Assembly: GCA_025997675.1 (NCBI GenBank)
Contig: BNUX01000001.1
Span: 1-64,000 of the forward strand
Direction of reading: 5' to 3'
Length of the DNA stretch: 64,000 bases
Source: Spirochaetia bacterium
GTDB taxonomy: Bacteria > Spirochaetota > Spirochaetia > Treponematales > Breznakiellaceae
In this document: one piece after another, positions 51,901 through 61,626 of the stretch
Layout: each line of letters starts with the position of its first letter
How positions within the stretch are numbered: position 1 is the first letter of the stretch
Translations under genes and position numbers: made by a program
The notes under the pieces: generated by a model
What the model saw: the letters and a program-made list of their open reading frames with translations, nothing else
Database searches by the model: none
Told to the model about the DNA's origin: nothing

Positions 51901-52100
51901 CACCAGTGTTTCGCTCTGAAAAACTAGTGTTTCACTCTGAAACACCAGTGTTTCGCTCTGAAAAACTAGTGTTTCGCTCTGAAACACCAGTGTTTCGCTC
52001 TGAAACACCAGTGTTTCGCTCTGAAACACCAGTGTTTCACTCTGAAACACCAGTGTTTCACTCTGAAAAACTAGTGTTTCGCTCTGAAACACTGGTGTTT
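51901..52100. repeat. Tandem dyad array A4: nine 21-bp units
   Basis: Nine 21-bp units begin at 51901, 51922 and so on to 52069, and a partial inverted unit (CACTGGTGTTT) follows to 52100. The dyad is GTGTTTC-GCTCT-GAAACAC. Two unit types alternate: those starting CACCAG and those starting AACTAG. The fifth unit position of the loop is G or A. The array lies between divergent genes, the small CxxC gene (start 51885) and the binding protein (promoter at 52116), so it is promoter-adjacent on both sides. The terminal inverted half unit is reminiscent of the mirror-image ends of A1. Confidence 0.95.
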
Positions 52101-52115
52101 AGGTCCGGGGCCCCG

Positions 52116-52144
52116 TTGCATTATAAAGTGAATTATTTTATGAT
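52116..52144 (+). promoter_or_regulatory. Promoter of the FecBCD-type transporter
   Basis: -35 TTGCAT (52116-52121), a 17-bp spacer and -10 TATGAT (52139-52144). A normal leader with AAGGAGG (52168-52174) precedes ATG 52185. Confidence 0.6.
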
Positions 52145-52184
52145 ATATGACGCAGCTAAACTTTTCCTAAGGAGGAAACTGTTT

Positions 52185-53264
52185 ATGATACATCGGTGGC
52201 TATTGGTCGGCGTTTTGGCGCTGTTCCTGGGTCTTTCGTTATATGCGGCGCCCATAAAGGACGCGCCGGCAACGGGGAAGCTTCGCTCCTTTACCGATTC
52301 AAGCGGCCGAACCCTGCAAATACCGGCGAAGATCACCCGGGTCGCCCCTTCGGGAGCCCTTGCCCAGATGTTTCTCCTGGCGGTAGCGCCGGACCTTATC
52401 TGCGCCGTTTCCTCCGCCTATTCCCCGACCCAGGCGGAATTCGTCCCCGATTACCTGATGGACCTGCCCGTGGTGGGTCAGTTTTACGGTACCAGGAATC
52501 TGAACCCCGAGGAGATCGCCCGGATTGGGCCGGATGTGGTTATCGATGTGGGGGATCCCAAGGACAGTATCGCCGCGGATATGAACGCCATCACCGCGTC
52601 CATCGCCATTCCCGCCATTCATATCACCGCTACCCTCTCGACCACCCCCCAGGCATTCCGCACCCTGGGCACGCTGCTGGATCGAACGGAGCAGGGGGAA
52701 AAACTGGCACAGTTCTGTGAAAAGGCTCTGGCACAGGCGGGAGACGTGGCGGCTAAAGCGGGGAATAATAAGAAGGATATCCTCTACTGCATGGGCGGCG
52801 GAGGCCTCAATGTGCTTGCGGCGGGTACCTTCCACACGGAAATCCTGGACTGGATTGCCAATAATAAAGCGGTGACGGCCAACCCCACGTCCCGGGGAAG
52901 CGGTAACGAAACAAACCCGGAACAGATAGCCCTCTGGGACCCCGAGGTGATCATCTTCAATCCGGATAGCATGTACGACACCGCCGGAACGGACCCCACC
53001 TGGCGGCAGCTCCGGGCCATACGCACAAGCGCCTACTACGAGGTCCCCCAGGGGCCCTATAACTGGATGGGCGGACCGCCTTCCATAAACCGCTACCTGG
53101 GCATGCTCTGGCTGGGCAAAATCCTCTATCCCGAATACGCCCAATACGACCTGTACACTGAAACTGCGGAATACTACCGCCTGTTCTACGGCAAGGAACT
53201 TTCCCGGGAACGGTTCGACCGCCTGACCGCCAAGAGCATGCAGACCGGTAGGTCTGTCCGGTAG
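52185..53264 (+). CDS. Iron/cobalamin-type ABC transporter binding protein
   Basis: A 359-residue class III binding protein (Peripla_BP_2). Signal peptide to about residue 22 (LFLGLSLYAAPIKD). RSFTDSSGRTLQIPAKITRV is the family start. VVGQFYGTRNLNPEEIARIG and PDVVIDVGD are the hinge strands. It carries a metal-chelate (iron-siderophore, haem or cobalamin). First gene of the operon. The start is fixed by the ribosome site. Confidence 0.9.
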   Translation: MIHRWLLVGVLALFLGLSLYAAPIKDAPATGKLRSFTDSSGRTLQIPAKITRVAPSGALAQMFLLAVAPDLICAVSSAYSPTQAEFVPDYLMDLPVVGQFYGTRNLNPEEIARIGPDVVIDVGDPKDSIAADMNAITASIAIPAIHITATLSTTPQAFRTLGTLLDRTEQGEKLAQFCEKALAQAGDVAAKAGNNKKDILYCMGGGGLNVLAAGTFHTEILDWIANNKAVTANPTSRGSGNETNPEQIALWDPEVIIFNPDSMYDTAGTDPTWRQLRAIRTSAYYEVPQGPYNWMGGPPSINRYLGMLWLGKILYPEYAQYDLYTETAEYYRLFYGKELSRERFDRLTAKSMQTGRSVR

Positions 53265-53271
53265 GCCGGCC

Positions 53272-54285
53272 ATGGAGGAGCAGGTTCCCGGCGCAGGCCG
53301 GGGATTTTTCGGCGCAGCGGCCTTAATGGCCATACTCCTGGTGCTGGCAATCCTTGCATCCCTTTCTCTGGGCCGTTACCCCATCCCCATCGGAGCGCTC
53401 CTTACCCGGATTTTCGGCGGCGCTTTCGCCTCTCCTCAAATGGAGGCAATCTTCTTTAACGTGCGGCTCCCCCGGATCATCATGGCATGCCTGGTGGGCA
53501 CCTCCCTTGCGGCGGCGGGGGCCAGCTATCAGGGGGTATTCCAAAACCCGCTGGCCGCGCCGGATATCCTGGGGGCTTCAAGCGGGGCCGCCACCGGGGC
53601 AACCTTAGCAATCCTGCTGCGGCTGCCCGGCCCCATGATCACGGTCTTCGCCTTTTTCGCCAGCCTTATCACTATTGCCCTGGTGATGTTCGTTGGAAAC
53701 CATGCCCAGGGCAGAAGGATCATCGGCCTTATTTTAGCGGGCCTGATGATCTCCTCCCTCCTCAGTGCAGGCATAAGCTTCATGAAACTGATGGCGGACC
53801 CCAACAACGTCCTCCCGGAGATTGTCTACTGGCTCATGGGTTCCCTGGCAAAAACCAAGCCCCAGGACATTTCCTTTGTGTTAATCCCCATGGCCCTGGG
53901 GCTCATCCCTCTGTTTATCTTCCGGTGGCGTATCAACCTCCTCACCCTGAACGAGGAGGAAGCCCAGTCCATGGGGGTCAACGTCAAGGGCACCCGTGCC
54001 TTAGTAATCCTGTGCTCCACCCTGATTACCGCCGCCGCCGTTTCCGTGAGCGGCATCATCGGCTGGGCGGGCCTGGTGATCCCCCACCTGACCCGCCGCA
54101 TCGTGGGCAACGACTACCAGCGCCTCATGCCCGCGTCCATGCTCTTCGGCGCACTATTCCTGCTCCTCATCGACAACATCTCTCGGAACCTCTTTGCCAC
54201 CGAGGTCCCCTTGGGTATCCTCACTTCCCTGGTGGGGGCGCCCTTCTTCCTCTGGCTTATCACCCGGAAGGGGGATTTGTGGTAA
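53272..54285 (+). CDS. Iron/cobalamin-type ABC transporter permease (FecCD family)
   Basis: A 337-residue inner-membrane permease with about ten membrane segments. Family marks are RLPRIIMACLVGTSLAAAG, GASYQGVFQNPLAAPDILG and SGIIGWAGLVIPHLTRRIVG, the last being the ATPase-contact loop. It overlaps the ATPase by 7 bp. Confidence 0.94.
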   Translation: MEEQVPGAGRGFFGAAALMAILLVLAILASLSLGRYPIPIGALLTRIFGGAFASPQMEAIFFNVRLPRIIMACLVGTSLAAAGASYQGVFQNPLAAPDILGASSGAATGATLAILLRLPGPMITVFAFFASLITIALVMFVGNHAQGRRIIGLILAGLMISSLLSAGISFMKLMADPNNVLPEIVYWLMGSLAKTKPQDISFVLIPMALGLIPLFIFRWRINLLTLNEEEAQSMGVNVKGTRALVILCSTLITAAAVSVSGIIGWAGLVIPHLTRRIVGNDYQRLMPASMLFGALFLLLIDNISRNLFATEVPLGILTSLVGAPFFLWLITRKGDLW

Positions 54286-55055
54286 ACCTGGAGGTACAAT
54301 CCTTAAGTTTTTCCTACGGAACCACGGCGATACTGCGTGACATTAGTTTTACGATGCAGGGCGGGGAACTTCTGGGGATGCTGGGGAAAAATGGCGCGGG
54401 AAAGAGCACCCTCTTCCGCTGTGTCCTGGGGCTGGAACACGCCCATACCGGAAAGGTATTCCTGGATGGCCGGGATATTAAAACCATGAAACCCGCAGAG
54501 TTAGCAAAACTAATCGCCTACGTACCCCAGGTCCACTACCCGTCCTTTAACTACTCCGCTCTGGACATGGTCCTCATGGGAACCGCCGCCCAGGGCAAAG
54601 AATGGGCCATGCCGAATACCCGCCAACGAGCCGCCGCAGCAGAAGCCCTGGAACAGATGGGGATGTCCGCATTCCGGGACCGGGGTTTCCGCCAGCTCTC
54701 CGGGGGTGAGCAGCAGCTTGTCCTCATCGCCCGCGCCCTGGCCCAAGAGGCCCGGCTCCTGGTGATGGACGAGCCCACCGCCAACCTGGATTACGGCAAC
54801 CAGATCCGGGTCTTATTGCAGATAAAAGCATTGAGCCGCCAGGGCTACAGTATTATTCTGAGCACCCACAACCCGGACCACGCTTTCCTGTTCACCGACC
54901 GTGTCCTGGCGCTGCACAATAACCGCCTCGTCGCTTCGGGGACCGCCGCAGAAGTTCTGACGGAGGAACTTATCACCGAACTCTACGGGGTGCCGGTAAT
55001 CATACGCCGTGACAGCAATGGTGTGCCAAACTGTATGCCGGTGATGCCTGCATAA
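54279..55055 (+). CDS. Iron/cobalamin-type ABC transporter ATPase
   Basis: A 258-residue ATPase of the FecE/BtuD family. Walker A GKNGAGKST, Q-loop YVPQVHYPSFNYSALDMVLM, signature LSGGEQQL, Walker B LLVMDEPTANLDYG and the switch His in ILSTHNPDH. Start GTG 54279 with GAAGGGGGA upstream, inside the permease end. It converges on araD with a 3-bp gap. Confidence 0.94.
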   Translation: MVNLEVQSLSFSYGTTAILRDISFTMQGGELLGMLGKNGAGKSTLFRCVLGLEHAHTGKVFLDGRDIKTMKPAELAKLIAYVPQVHYPSFNYSALDMVLMGTAAQGKEWAMPNTRQRAAAAEALEQMGMSAFRDRGFRQLSGGEQQLVLIARALAQEARLLVMDEPTANLDYGNQIRVLLQIKALSRQGYSIILSTHNPDHAFLFTDRVLALHNNRLVASGTAAEVLTEELITELYGVPVIIRRDSNGVPNCMPVMPA

Positions 55056-55058
55056 AAA

Positions 55059-55766
55059 CTATCGCTGTCCGTAATAAGCATTAGGACCGTGCTTCCGTTC
55101 CCAGTGTTTGCGGATAATATGCTCCGGCAAGGAAGCGGCCCCCCCGTCCAAACTTACCGTAAGATACGCCATCTTGCAGACCTCTTCCAATACAGAAGCA
55201 TGGTATACCGCATCACCGGCATTTTCCCCCCAGGCAAAGGGGCCGTGGCCTGCCACTAAAACCATGGACATATCCGCCGGATTTATATGTTCCTTACGGA
55301 AGGTTTCGACAATCAGGTTTCCGGTTTCCAGTTCGTAGTTATTTTTTACCGCTTCTTCACTCATAAACTCGGTACAGGGTATTTCCAGCGCCCCATGGTC
55401 CGCATGGGTGGTGCCGAAAACCGGAACGGAACGATGGGCCTGTGACCAGGCCACCGCAAAAGTGGAGTGGGTGTGGCAGATGCCCCAGACACCCGGAAAC
55501 TCCCGGTACAGCACCCGGTGGGTCGCCGTGTCGGATGAAGGGTTAAGGCTCCCTTCCACCTTTCGGCCATCCAAATCGACTATCACCATAGAATCGGGGC
55601 TAAGCTTGTCATATTCCACCCCCGAAGGCTTGATGGCAAAAACCCCTCGCTCCGGATCAAAAGCCGACACATTGCCCCAGGTGTAGAGCGCCAGATGTTG
55701 CCGGGGTATCTCCATGTTTGCCTCATAGGCCTGTTCTTTCAATTCCCGGTAATCCGGGCCTTGCAT
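55059..55766 (-). CDS. araD: L-ribulose-5-phosphate 4-epimerase
   Basis: A 235-residue class II aldolase-fold epimerase linking L-arabinose breakdown to xylulose-5-phosphate. LYTWGNVSAFDPERGVFAIK (substrate loop), HTHSTFAVAWSQAHRSVPVF (zinc ligands H-x-H) and a third zinc His in VLVAGHGPFAWG are visible. It overlaps araA by 1 bp. Last gene of the arabinose operon. Confidence 0.95.
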   Translation of the reverse strand: MQGPDYRELKEQAYEANMEIPRQHLALYTWGNVSAFDPERGVFAIKPSGVEYDKLSPDSMVIVDLDGRKVEGSLNPSSDTATHRVLYREFPGVWGICHTHSTFAVAWSQAHRSVPVFGTTHADHGALEIPCTEFMSEEAVKNNYELETGNLIVETFRKEHINPADMSMVLVAGHGPFAWGENAGDAVYHASVLEEVCKMAYLTVSLDGGAASLPEHIIRKHWERKHGPNAYYGQR

Positions 55767-57262
55767 CAGCGCCCGCTCCAGTACGCTTCGCCCCAGCGGA
55801 GTTCATTCCGCAGTTGCGCCGGTTTAGTATCCCTGTCGATGTGCACACACTCAATATCCATCATCTCCGCCCAATCAATAAAGTATTCCGCACTGAGGGC
55901 GGTGGTATACGCCGAGTGATGTGCCCCGCCGCCAAGTATCCAGGATTCCGCCGCGTCCCGCATATTCGGCCAGGGCTTCCACAAGGCCCGGGCAACCGGA
56001 AGTTTCGGCATGGGATGGGGAATGGGAATGGTCTCCACATCGTTGAGGATCATCCGCAGGCGATCCCCCAGATCAACCACCGTGGCTAATACCGCAGGGC
56101 CGGGGGCTGCGTCAAAGACGAGCCGGGCGGGGTCCGCCTTGCCGCCTATCCCCAATGGATGCACTTCCAGCCGGGGCTTGGCGCCTGAGATGCTGGGACA
56201 CACCTCAAGCATATGGGCGCCCAGGGCCGCTTCCTTCCCCGGTTCAAAATGATAGGTGTAGTCTTCCATAAAGGAGACGCCCCCCTTCAATCCTTGCGCC
56301 ATTACCTTTGCTGCGCGGACCAGCATGGACTGTTTCCAGTCCCCTTCGGCGCCAAACCCATAGCCCTGTTCCATAAGCCGCTGGCTGGCAAGGCCGGGAA
56401 GCTGGGTCAGGCCGTGGAGGTCCTGGAAGTTGGTAGTAAACGCCCCGGCGTGTTCCGCTTCAAGCAGTTCCTTCAGGGCAATTTCGATCTTGGCCTGTTC
56501 CAGCATGGCGGTTCTGCCGGGACCGGGACTGCGCAGTTCCGGCGCCAATTCGTACGTCGACTCATATTCTTTCGCCAGTTTTTCTGCCGCAGCATCACTA
56601 ACCTTGGTATACCGTCCCGCCAGATCCCCGATGCCCCAGGTGTTTACCTGCCAGCCAAACTTGATCTGGGCATCCACCTTGTCCCCTTCGGTGACCGCCA
56701 CTTCCCGCATATTGTCCCCCAGGCGCAGCACTACCGACTCAATTCCGTCCTGCCGGGCGGCGGCGGCCCGCATCCACACACCAATCCTGCGACGGACCTC
56801 CGGCTCCTGCCAGTGGCCGGCAACAACCTTCCGGGGGAGCCGCATCCGCGCGTGAATGTACCCATGTTCCCGGTCGCCGTGGGCGGACTGGTTCAGGTTC
56901 ATAAAGTCCATGTCAATTGCTGCCCAGGGGATGTCCCGGTTAAACTGGGTATGCAAATGCAGCAGGGGCTTTCTATTGATGGACAAGCCGCCTATCCACA
57001 TCTTCGACGGAGAAAAGGTGTGCATCCAGGTGATGATACCGGCGCAACGGGGCGCGGCATTCGCCTCCTCAAAGACCCGGCGAATCCCCGGGGGGTTTAT
57101 GGCAACCGGCTTCAATACCACCGTGCCGGGAAGCAAGGGATCCTTCCCAAACTCCTCCGCCATAATCTTTGCGTTAGCCGCAACTTGTTTAAGGGTTTCA
57201 TCTCCGTAGAGATCCTGACTGCCTACGATAAACCAAAACTCGTATTTTTTCAGCTCGATCAT
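55766..57262 (-). CDS. araA: L-arabinose isomerase
   Basis: A 498-residue isomerase producing L-ribulose. WFIVGSQDLYGDETLKQVA is the diagnostic start, WMHTFSPSKMWIGGL a substrate segment, and GDWKQSMLVRAAKVM with SFMEDYTYHF the metal-binding part. It follows the kinase gene by 10 bp. Confidence 0.97.
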   Translation of the reverse strand: MIELKKYEFWFIVGSQDLYGDETLKQVAANAKIMAEEFGKDPLLPGTVVLKPVAINPPGIRRVFEEANAAPRCAGIITWMHTFSPSKMWIGGLSINRKPLLHLHTQFNRDIPWAAIDMDFMNLNQSAHGDREHGYIHARMRLPRKVVAGHWQEPEVRRRIGVWMRAAAARQDGIESVVLRLGDNMREVAVTEGDKVDAQIKFGWQVNTWGIGDLAGRYTKVSDAAAEKLAKEYESTYELAPELRSPGPGRTAMLEQAKIEIALKELLEAEHAGAFTTNFQDLHGLTQLPGLASQRLMEQGYGFGAEGDWKQSMLVRAAKVMAQGLKGGVSFMEDYTYHFEPGKEAALGAHMLEVCPSISGAKPRLEVHPLGIGGKADPARLVFDAAPGPAVLATVVDLGDRLRMILNDVETIPIPHPMPKLPVARALWKPWPNMRDAAESWILGGGAHHSAYTTALSAEYFIDWAEMMDIECVHIDRDTKPAQLRNELRWGEAYWSGR

Positions 57263-57272
57263 ACTGTACTCC

Positions 57273-58838
57273 TTAGTTAAAATATTCTACTGCGGCCTTT
57301 TCAATGGCAAGGCCCTTTGTATATTGTTGTATGAAAGTGGTAAAACCATCCACATCCTTTGTATCCGGCTCGACCAATTTTCCTGCATTTTTGACAAACA
57401 CCTTTTGTGCGAGGAACGTCTCCAGCGATTCACCGGCGTTTTTTTGCTGCATATAGGCCGCAAGGAGCGCAATACCCCATGCACCGCCTTCACCGGCGGT
57501 CTCCATTACCGCAACCGGGGTTTGCAATGCCGCCGCCATCAAGCGTTGGCCCACACCCTTTGTTTTGAATAACCCCCCATGTCCAAGCAGTTTATCAAGC
57601 CGGACATGTTCTTTTTCGGTAAGGATATCCATGCCCAACTTCAGGGTGGCCATAGCGGAAAAAAGGAGGGAGCGCATAAAATTTGCCAGGCTAAGGCGGC
57701 TGTCCGGTGTGCGTACAAAAAGCGGGCGCCCCTGTTCCAGACCGGTGACCGGCTCCCCCGCATAGTAATTGTAGGAGAGGAGGCCGCCGCAATCCGCATC
57801 CCCTGAAAGGGCAGCCTCGTACAACGTATCGTACAGTTTGCCCTTGTCAACCTTGGCCCCGAATGTTTCGGTTACTTCGCCGAACAGTTTTACCCAAGCA
57901 TCAAGGTCCGAGGTACAGCTATTGCAATGCGCCATGGCCACCGGTTTTCCTGCAGGGGTGGTTACCATGTCGATCTCCGGATACACCTGGGACAATTCTT
58001 TTTCCAGCACGACCATCGCAAATACCGAGGTTCCCGCCGAAACATTGCCGGTACGAACAGCCACACTGTTTGTCGCCACCATGCCGGTACCCGCGTCCCC
58101 TTCGGGGGGGCATAGGGGAATACCGGCTTTAAGCATGCCTGTGGGGTCAAGCAACGCGGCCCCCTCAGCGGTAAGAACTCCAGCAAGTGTACCGGCGTTC
58201 AAAACCTTTGGCAGTATATCCCGCAGTTTCCAGCCGATTCCACCAATGAGCGAATCGAATTGACCAACCATCTCCGCGTTATAGTTGTTCGTTTTACTAT
58301 CGATAGGGAACATACCGGATGCCTCCCCTACTCCAATCACCTTTTCTCCCGTCAGTTTCCAGTGCACATAACCGGCAAGGGTAGTTAAATATGAAATATC
58401 CTTTACATGCGCTTCCTTGTTCAAAATTGCCTGATAGAGATGCGCAATACTCCAACGCTGGGGAATATTAAACTGGAATTTTTCTGTAAGCAGCTTTGCC
58501 GCCTGATCAGTCGTGGTATTACGCCAGGTGCGGAAGTTTGCAAGCTGCTTGCCGTCCTTGTCAAAGGCCAAATAGCCGTGCATCATGGCGGAAATGCCAA
58601 TGGCCCCCACCTCAGTCAGCGGCTTGCCATAACGGCTGCGGTAATCACCGGCCAATTCTTTGACGGCGGCCCGGAGGCCGCTCCAGGCATCATCCAGATG
58701 ATAGGTCCACACGCCGTCCTCCAGCCTGTTCTCCCAGGCAAAGCCGCCTGAAGCAAGGGTCGCGTAATCCTCCCCAATCAGCACCGCCTTGATGCGAGTA
58801 GAACCGAGTTCTATGCCAAGCACTGTTTTACCGTTCAT
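57273..58838 (-). CDS. FGGY-family kinase, probable L-ribulokinase
   Basis: A 521-residue FGGY kinase. [18 protein letters not shown] is the first phosphate loop, [15 protein letters not shown] the first-domain signature, [17 protein letters not shown] and [17 protein letters not shown] the second ATPase half. It lies between the transporter and araA-araD, so L-ribulose is the likely substrate, though the sequence resembles xylulokinases more than classical AraB. It overlaps the permease stop by 4 bp. Confidence 0.88.
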   Translation of the reverse strand: MNGKTVLGIELGSTRIKAVLIGEDYATLASGGFAWENRLEDGVWTYHLDDAWSGLRAAVKELAGDYRSRYGKPLTEVGAIGISAMMHGYLAFDKDGKQLANFRTWRNTTTDQAAKLLTEKFQFNIPQRWSIAHLYQAILNKEAHVKDISYLTTLAGYVHWKLTGEKVIGVGEASGMFPIDSKTNNYNAEMVGQFDSLIGGIGWKLRDILPKVLNAGTLAGVLTAEGAALLDPTGMLKAGIPLCPPEGDAGTGMVATNSVAVRTGNVSAGTSVFAMVVLEKELSQVYPEIDMVTTPAGKPVAMAHCNSCTSDLDAWVKLFGEVTETFGAKVDKGKLYDTLYEAALSGDADCGGLLSYNYYAGEPVTGLEQGRPLFVRTPDSRLSLANFMRSLLFSAMATLKLGMDILTEKEHVRLDKLLGHGGLFKTKGVGQRLMAAALQTPVAVMETAGEGGAWGIALLAAYMQQKNAGESLETFLAQKVFVKNAGKLVEPDTKDVDGFTTFIQQYTKGLAIEKAAVEYFN

Positions 58839-60016
58839 TTTGCACTCCGTGATTTGGAAGTTAGATCGAAGGCCACCGCCGCAAGGAGCACTAAGCCCTT
58901 GATCGCCTGCTGCCAATCGGTGCTGACGCCGAGTATGGACATGCCGTTATTCAGGACGCCGATAAAGAGGCCCCCCACCACCGCGCCGATAATCGTACCG
59001 ATACCGCCGGATACCGCCGAACCGCCTACGTAACAGGCCGCAATGGCGTCCATCTCAAAGTTCTGCCCCGCCTTGGGGGTAGCCGCGTTCAGGCGGGCGA
59101 CAAACACTATTGCTGCAATAGAGGCAAGAACCGCCATGTTGGTGTATATCCAGAACATCACCCATTCGGTTTTAACCCCCGAAAGTTTTGCCGCCTTCGC
59201 GTTGCCCCCCAGGGCATAAATATGGCGGCCTTGAACGGTCTTTGAAGCAACGAACTGATACCCGATGATAAGAATACCCAGGACAACCAGAATATTCGGG
59301 AACCCCCGGTAGAGGGCAAACACAATCGTAAATGCCATGAGCACCAGGGCGATGGCCGTCACCTTGCTTATCCAAATACCCTGGGGCAGCACATCAAAGT
59401 TATACTGCTTCTGTTTTTTGCGGTTATTGATTTCGCTCACGATGATGAAGGTGATAATTAAGAGGCCGATCACAATGGACAGAATGTGGAATGTTGATTG
59501 GCCGATACTCAGGCCGCCAAAGGGGTCGGGGATATAACCGGAAGCTATCACCTGAAACTCTTTGGGGAAGGGCGCCTTGGTTTGCCCCTGCATAATAGCC
59601 TGCCCCAAACCGCGGAACATTAACATACCCGCCAGGGTTGCGATGAAGGGGGGAACGTGCACAAAGGCAATCCAGAAACCCTGCCACATACCGATGACCG
59701 CCCCAATAAGCAGGGCGAGGAACATGACCACATAGGGATTCATGTGGAGATCCACAATCATCACCCCGCACACCGCCCCAACGAAGCAGACAATGGAACC
59801 AACCGAAAGGTCAACATTACCGGTAAGGGTACAGAGCAGCATACCTACCGCAAGAATAAGCACGTAACTGTTCTGCAGCACCAGGTTCGTCAGGTTCACG
59901 GGCTTGAAGAAAATCCCATTCGTCAGGACACCGAAAAGAACCATTGCCACCGCCAGCGCAATGACCATGCCGTATTGCCGGGCGTTTTTTTTCAACAGGG
60001 TAAATAGCGTATTCAT
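58835..60016 (-). CDS. Arabinose/xylose ABC transporter permease (CUT2)
   Basis: A 393-residue permease longer than RbsC, as in XylH. Twelve or so hydrophobic segments. [20 protein letters not shown] and [19 protein letters not shown] are the family motifs. A cytoplasmic loop ([13 protein letters not shown]) is typical of XylH. Confidence 0.93.
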   Translation of the reverse strand: MNTLFTLLKKNARQYGMVIALAVAMVLFGVLTNGIFFKPVNLTNLVLQNSYVLILAVGMLLCTLTGNVDLSVGSIVCFVGAVCGVMIVDLHMNPYVVMFLALLIGAVIGMWQGFWIAFVHVPPFIATLAGMLMFRGLGQAIMQGQTKAPFPKEFQVIASGYIPDPFGGLSIGQSTFHILSIVIGLLIITFIIVSEINNRKKQKQYNFDVLPQGIWISKVTAIALVLMAFTIVFALYRGFPNILVVLGILIIGYQFVASKTVQGRHIYALGGNAKAAKLSGVKTEWVMFWIYTNMAVLASIAAIVFVARLNAATPKAGQNFEMDAIAACYVGGSAVSGGIGTIIGAVVGGLFIGVLNNGMSILGVSTDWQQAIKGLVLLAAVAFDLTSKSRSAK

Positions 60017-60024
60017 GATAACTC

Positions 60025-61569
60025 CTATGACAAGATATGGCGCATGATTTCTTCCTGCGTCGCGGTTTTGCCGGGCACCTCACCGGTAATCCGCCCTTCG
60101 CTTATCACGTAAATCCGGTCGCTCATACCGATAACCTCCGGCATTTCGCTGGATATAAGCACACAGGCTATGCCCTGGGCGGCCAAACTATTGATAATCG
60201 TATAGATTTCATGCTTGGCCCCCACATCAATCCCCCGGGTCGGCTCGTCCAGTATGAGAATCTTCGGATCAGAGAAGAGCCACTTTGCCAATACCACTTT
60301 TTGCTGGTTGCCCCCGGAAAGGTTCCCCGCAAGTTGTAAAATCGACGGCGTTTTTGTATTGAGCTTTGTGCGGTACTCCTCCGCCGCAAGGATCTCCTCA
60401 CGTTCATCAATAATATTACCCTTAGCAATCTTTTTCAGTTTTGCCAGGGTCGTGTTTTCCTTAATAGTCTCAATCAGCACCAGGCCGAACTCCTTCCGGT
60501 CTTCGGTTACGTAGGCAAGGCCCTGTTCAATCGCCTTGGGAATCGAATTAAGGTCCACTTCCTTGCCGTTAATCAGGGTCTTACCGCTGATACCGGCGCC
60601 GTAATATTTGCCGAAAATACTGGTAGCCAATTCGGTGCGCCCCGCCCCCACAAGGCCCGCCAGCCCCACCACTTCCCCGGCGCGTACGGTAATGTTCACC
60701 CCGTCCAGCTTTTTCTGCTCCGGGTTGTCGGGATTGTAGACCGTCCAGTCCTTCACTTCAAAAACAACATCACCGATGGGGTTGTTCCGCTTGGGGAAGC
60801 GCTCGGTAATCTCCCTGCCTACCATGCCCTTAATAATCCGGTCTTCACTGATACTCGCGGTTCCTCCCGCATCCCGTTCCACATCCAGGGTCTCGATGGT
60901 TTTACCGTCCCGCAAAATAGTAATGGTATCCGCCACCGCCGAAACTTCATTCAGTTTATGGGTTATCAGCACCGAGGAAATGTTATGCTGATCCCGTAGT
61001 TCCCGCAGTATCTGTAATAAATGCTCGCTGTCCTTCTCGTTAAGCGCCGATGTGGGTTCATCCAGGATCAGTATCTTTGCATCCTTAGCTAATGCCTTCG
61101 CAATTTCCACAAGCTGCTGCTTACCCACCCCCAGCTTGTTCACCGGCATATTGGGGCTCTCATTCAAACCCAATTTCTTCATATATATAAGCGCGTCGTC
61201 CCGCGTTTTGTCCCAGTTTATAATATTATATTTCGCCCGCTCATCCCCCAGAAAAATATTCTCCGCGATGCTCAGGTAGGGGCTCAGCGCCAGTTCCTGA
61301 TGGATAATCACGATACCGGCTTTTTCACTTTGTTTAATATCCGCAAAGGCACAAGTCTTCCCTTCAAATACAATGTCGCCGTTATAGACGCCGTGGGGAT
61401 ATACCCCGGACAGAACCTTCATCAGGGTGGATTTTCCCGCGCCGTTTTCCCCCACCAGGGCGTGTATCTCCCGCTGCTTTACCCGGAGGTTTACATTGTC
61501 CAGGGCCTTTACCCCGGGAAAGGTTTTCGTAATATTTTTCATCTCAAGCAGTGTCGCTTGTTCCGACAT
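60025..61569 (-). CDS. Arabinose/xylose ABC transporter ATPase (CUT2)
   Basis: A 514-residue double ATPase: GENGAGKST and [11 protein letters not shown], then [17 protein letters not shown] and [14 protein letters not shown]. It lies 8 bp upstream of the permease gene. In length and motif it is of the XylG/AraG type. It energises uptake with the lipoprotein binding protein. Confidence 0.94.
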   Translation of the reverse strand: MSEQATLLEMKNITKTFPGVKALDNVNLRVKQREIHALVGENGAGKSTLMKVLSGVYPHGVYNGDIVFEGKTCAFADIKQSEKAGIVIIHQELALSPYLSIAENIFLGDERAKYNIINWDKTRDDALIYMKKLGLNESPNMPVNKLGVGKQQLVEIAKALAKDAKILILDEPTSALNEKDSEHLLQILRELRDQHNISSVLITHKLNEVSAVADTITILRDGKTIETLDVERDAGGTASISEDRIIKGMVGREITERFPKRNNPIGDVVFEVKDWTVYNPDNPEQKKLDGVNITVRAGEVVGLAGLVGAGRTELATSIFGKYYGAGISGKTLINGKEVDLNSIPKAIEQGLAYVTEDRKEFGLVLIETIKENTTLAKLKKIAKGNIIDEREEILAAEEYRTKLNTKTPSILQLAGNLSGGNQQKVVLAKWLFSDPKILILDEPTRGIDVGAKHEIYTIINSLAAQGIACVLISSEMPEVIGMSDRIYVISEGRITGEVPGKTATQEEIMRHILS

Positions 61570-61582
61570 AAATACTCCTAAT

Positions 61583-61615
61583 GGGTGTAGGGTAGATCTT
61601 CTCTACCCTATACCC
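61583..61615 (-). promoter_or_regulatory. Intercistronic hairpin after the arabinose-binding-protein gene
   Basis: TAGGGTAGA and TCTACCCTA pair over TCTTC, extended by a G-U and a GGGT/ACCC pair to 14 bp. No T-run. It lies between binding-protein stop and ATPase start, where a hairpin would protect the binding-protein mRNA. Confidence 0.55.
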
Positions 61616-61626
61616 TCTCTTCTAAA

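Noticed and set aside
51886..52092. Repeated FQSETLV extension of the small CxxC gene through array A4
   Set aside because: Repeat-only sequence. A ribosome site supports ATG 51885.
53487..54278. Long N-terminal extension of the FecE-type ATPase within the permease gene
   Set aside because: Proline/histidine-rich out-of-frame read of the permease. The ATPase domain begins at GTG 54279.
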